A DNA stretch of 62,735 nucleotides from Flavobacteriales bacterium (GTDB lineage Bacteria; Bacteroidota; Bacteroidia; Flavobacteriales_D; Crocinitomicaceae). The translations under genes were made by a program, and so were the position numbers. The notes under the pieces are model-generated. The model ran no database searches. It was given only the letters and a program-made list of their open reading frames with translations, and had not been told where the DNA came from. The first letter of the stretch is position 1, and every line of letters starts with the position of its first letter. Positions 62,493 to 62,735 of this stretch are shown piece after piece. The stretch is taken from the NCBI GenBank assembly GCA_947474675.1, contig CANJKA010000008.1, positions 1 to 62,735 on the forward strand, written 5' to 3'.

Positions 62493-62735
62493 CTAAAGCC
62501 TTTCCAAAGGAGTTTTCACGCCATCGATCAATGAGTAACAGGACAATTTATCTTTAAAAACGGAAGATTTAAAAATTGATTTATTTAGCAACATTCTTGC
62601 ACATTCCTGAATCCCTTCGACAATGGATGGATGAGGATGAATTAATTCCGCTAACGCTTCAATTGAAGCATTCATTTTTATTAATAAAGCGACACCTTGA
62701 ATAGCTGTTGAGGCATGTTCACCTATAACTCTCAT
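62493..62735 (-). CDS. Dihydrolipoyl dehydrogenase-type flavoprotein, C-terminal end only
   Basis: 80 codons to the window edge. The ATG at the very edge is probably internal. VIGEHASTAIQGVALLIKMN and ALAELIHPHPSIVEGIQEC match the dimerisation domain of pyridine nucleotide-disulfide oxidoreductases. In that domain the HP..E unit supplies the catalytic His-Glu pair of the partner subunit. Dihydrolipoyl dehydrogenase is the best guess. The tail after it (about 30 residues, SIFKSSVFKDKLSCYSLIDG) is unusual. The N-terminal FAD and NAD domains are outside the window. Confidence 0.75.
   Translation of the reverse strand: MRVIGEHASTAIQGVALLIKMNASIEALAELIHPHPSIVEGIQECARMLLNKSIFKSSVFKDKLSCYSLIDGVKTPLERL

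Overview
This window reads as the chromosome of an AT-rich, aerobic member of the Bacteroidota, most likely order Flavobacteriales. The family may be near Crocinitomicaceae, but that is only an impression from the 'NDEC' adhesin-like repeats. Evidence for the order: two proteins carry Type IX secretion (T9SS) C-terminal sorting domains. Promoters fit the Bacteroidota -7 box TAnnTTTG, and Shine-Dalgarno sites are weak. DnaE is fused to an N-terminal proofreading exonuclease, cytochrome c maturation uses a fused CcsBA, and TamB, RimO, TsaD and PckA are of Bacteroidota type. I saw no rRNA, tRNA, CRISPR array, prophage or complete insertion sequence. Most of the window is core chromosome.

Layout. 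1-7.5 kb: the end of a large T9SS-secreted repeat protein, a DUF2520/KdsC pair, then an opposing surface operon (lipoprotein, outer-membrane barrel, T9SS cargo). 7.6-14 kb: a PcaF-like thiolase, a persulfide dioxygenase-rhodanese fusion, and a four-gene operon of an M48 metalloprotease with three AIM24/TIGR00266 paralogues. 14-18 kb: a REP-associated tyrosine transposase (RAYT), a TPR protein and an OmpA protein of PorE-like architecture. 18-25.5 kb: thiol peroxidase, CcsBA, PurC, PhoH, a SAM hydrolase/halogenase-family enzyme and an ABM-family protein. 25.5-35 kb: a membrane-anchored aspartic-protease-like protein, SucC, RecG, a decayed IS200-type transposase in a repeat block, DsbD with a companion, and TsaD. 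35-46.8 kb: TamB, a biotin carboxylase, DnaE and a SirB1-type protein. 47-55.4 kb: two envelope proteins, RimO, two lipoproteins, ElbB and PckA. 55.4-62.7 kb: CorA, an M42 peptidase, a YigZ/IMPACT protein, two FKBP isomerases, an outer-membrane protein, FolD and a truncated dihydrolipoyl dehydrogenase.

How the genes work together. Several serve the envelope: T9SS cargo, PorE-like OmpA protein, TamB, lipoproteins, FKBPs. Others serve periplasmic redox chemistry: CcsBA, DsbD and its companion. SucC, PckA, the thiolase and the biotin carboxylase belong to central carbon metabolism.

The least ordinary content is intergenic. There is a REP-like palindrome whose GTAG tetranucleotide supplies the stop codon of phoH, and a RAYT gene with a predicted G-quadruplex in its coding region. 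An internally deleted IS200-type transposase sits between oppositely oriented short-hairpin blocks. A 182-bp MITE has 17-bp terminal repeats and 10-bp target duplications. A 149-bp nested inverted repeat lies behind dnaE, and a dispersed 'TAGAC' repeat family recurs between genes. I did not find a convincing new defence or biosynthetic system. The M48-AIM24x3 operon is the best candidate for an uncharacterised functional unit.
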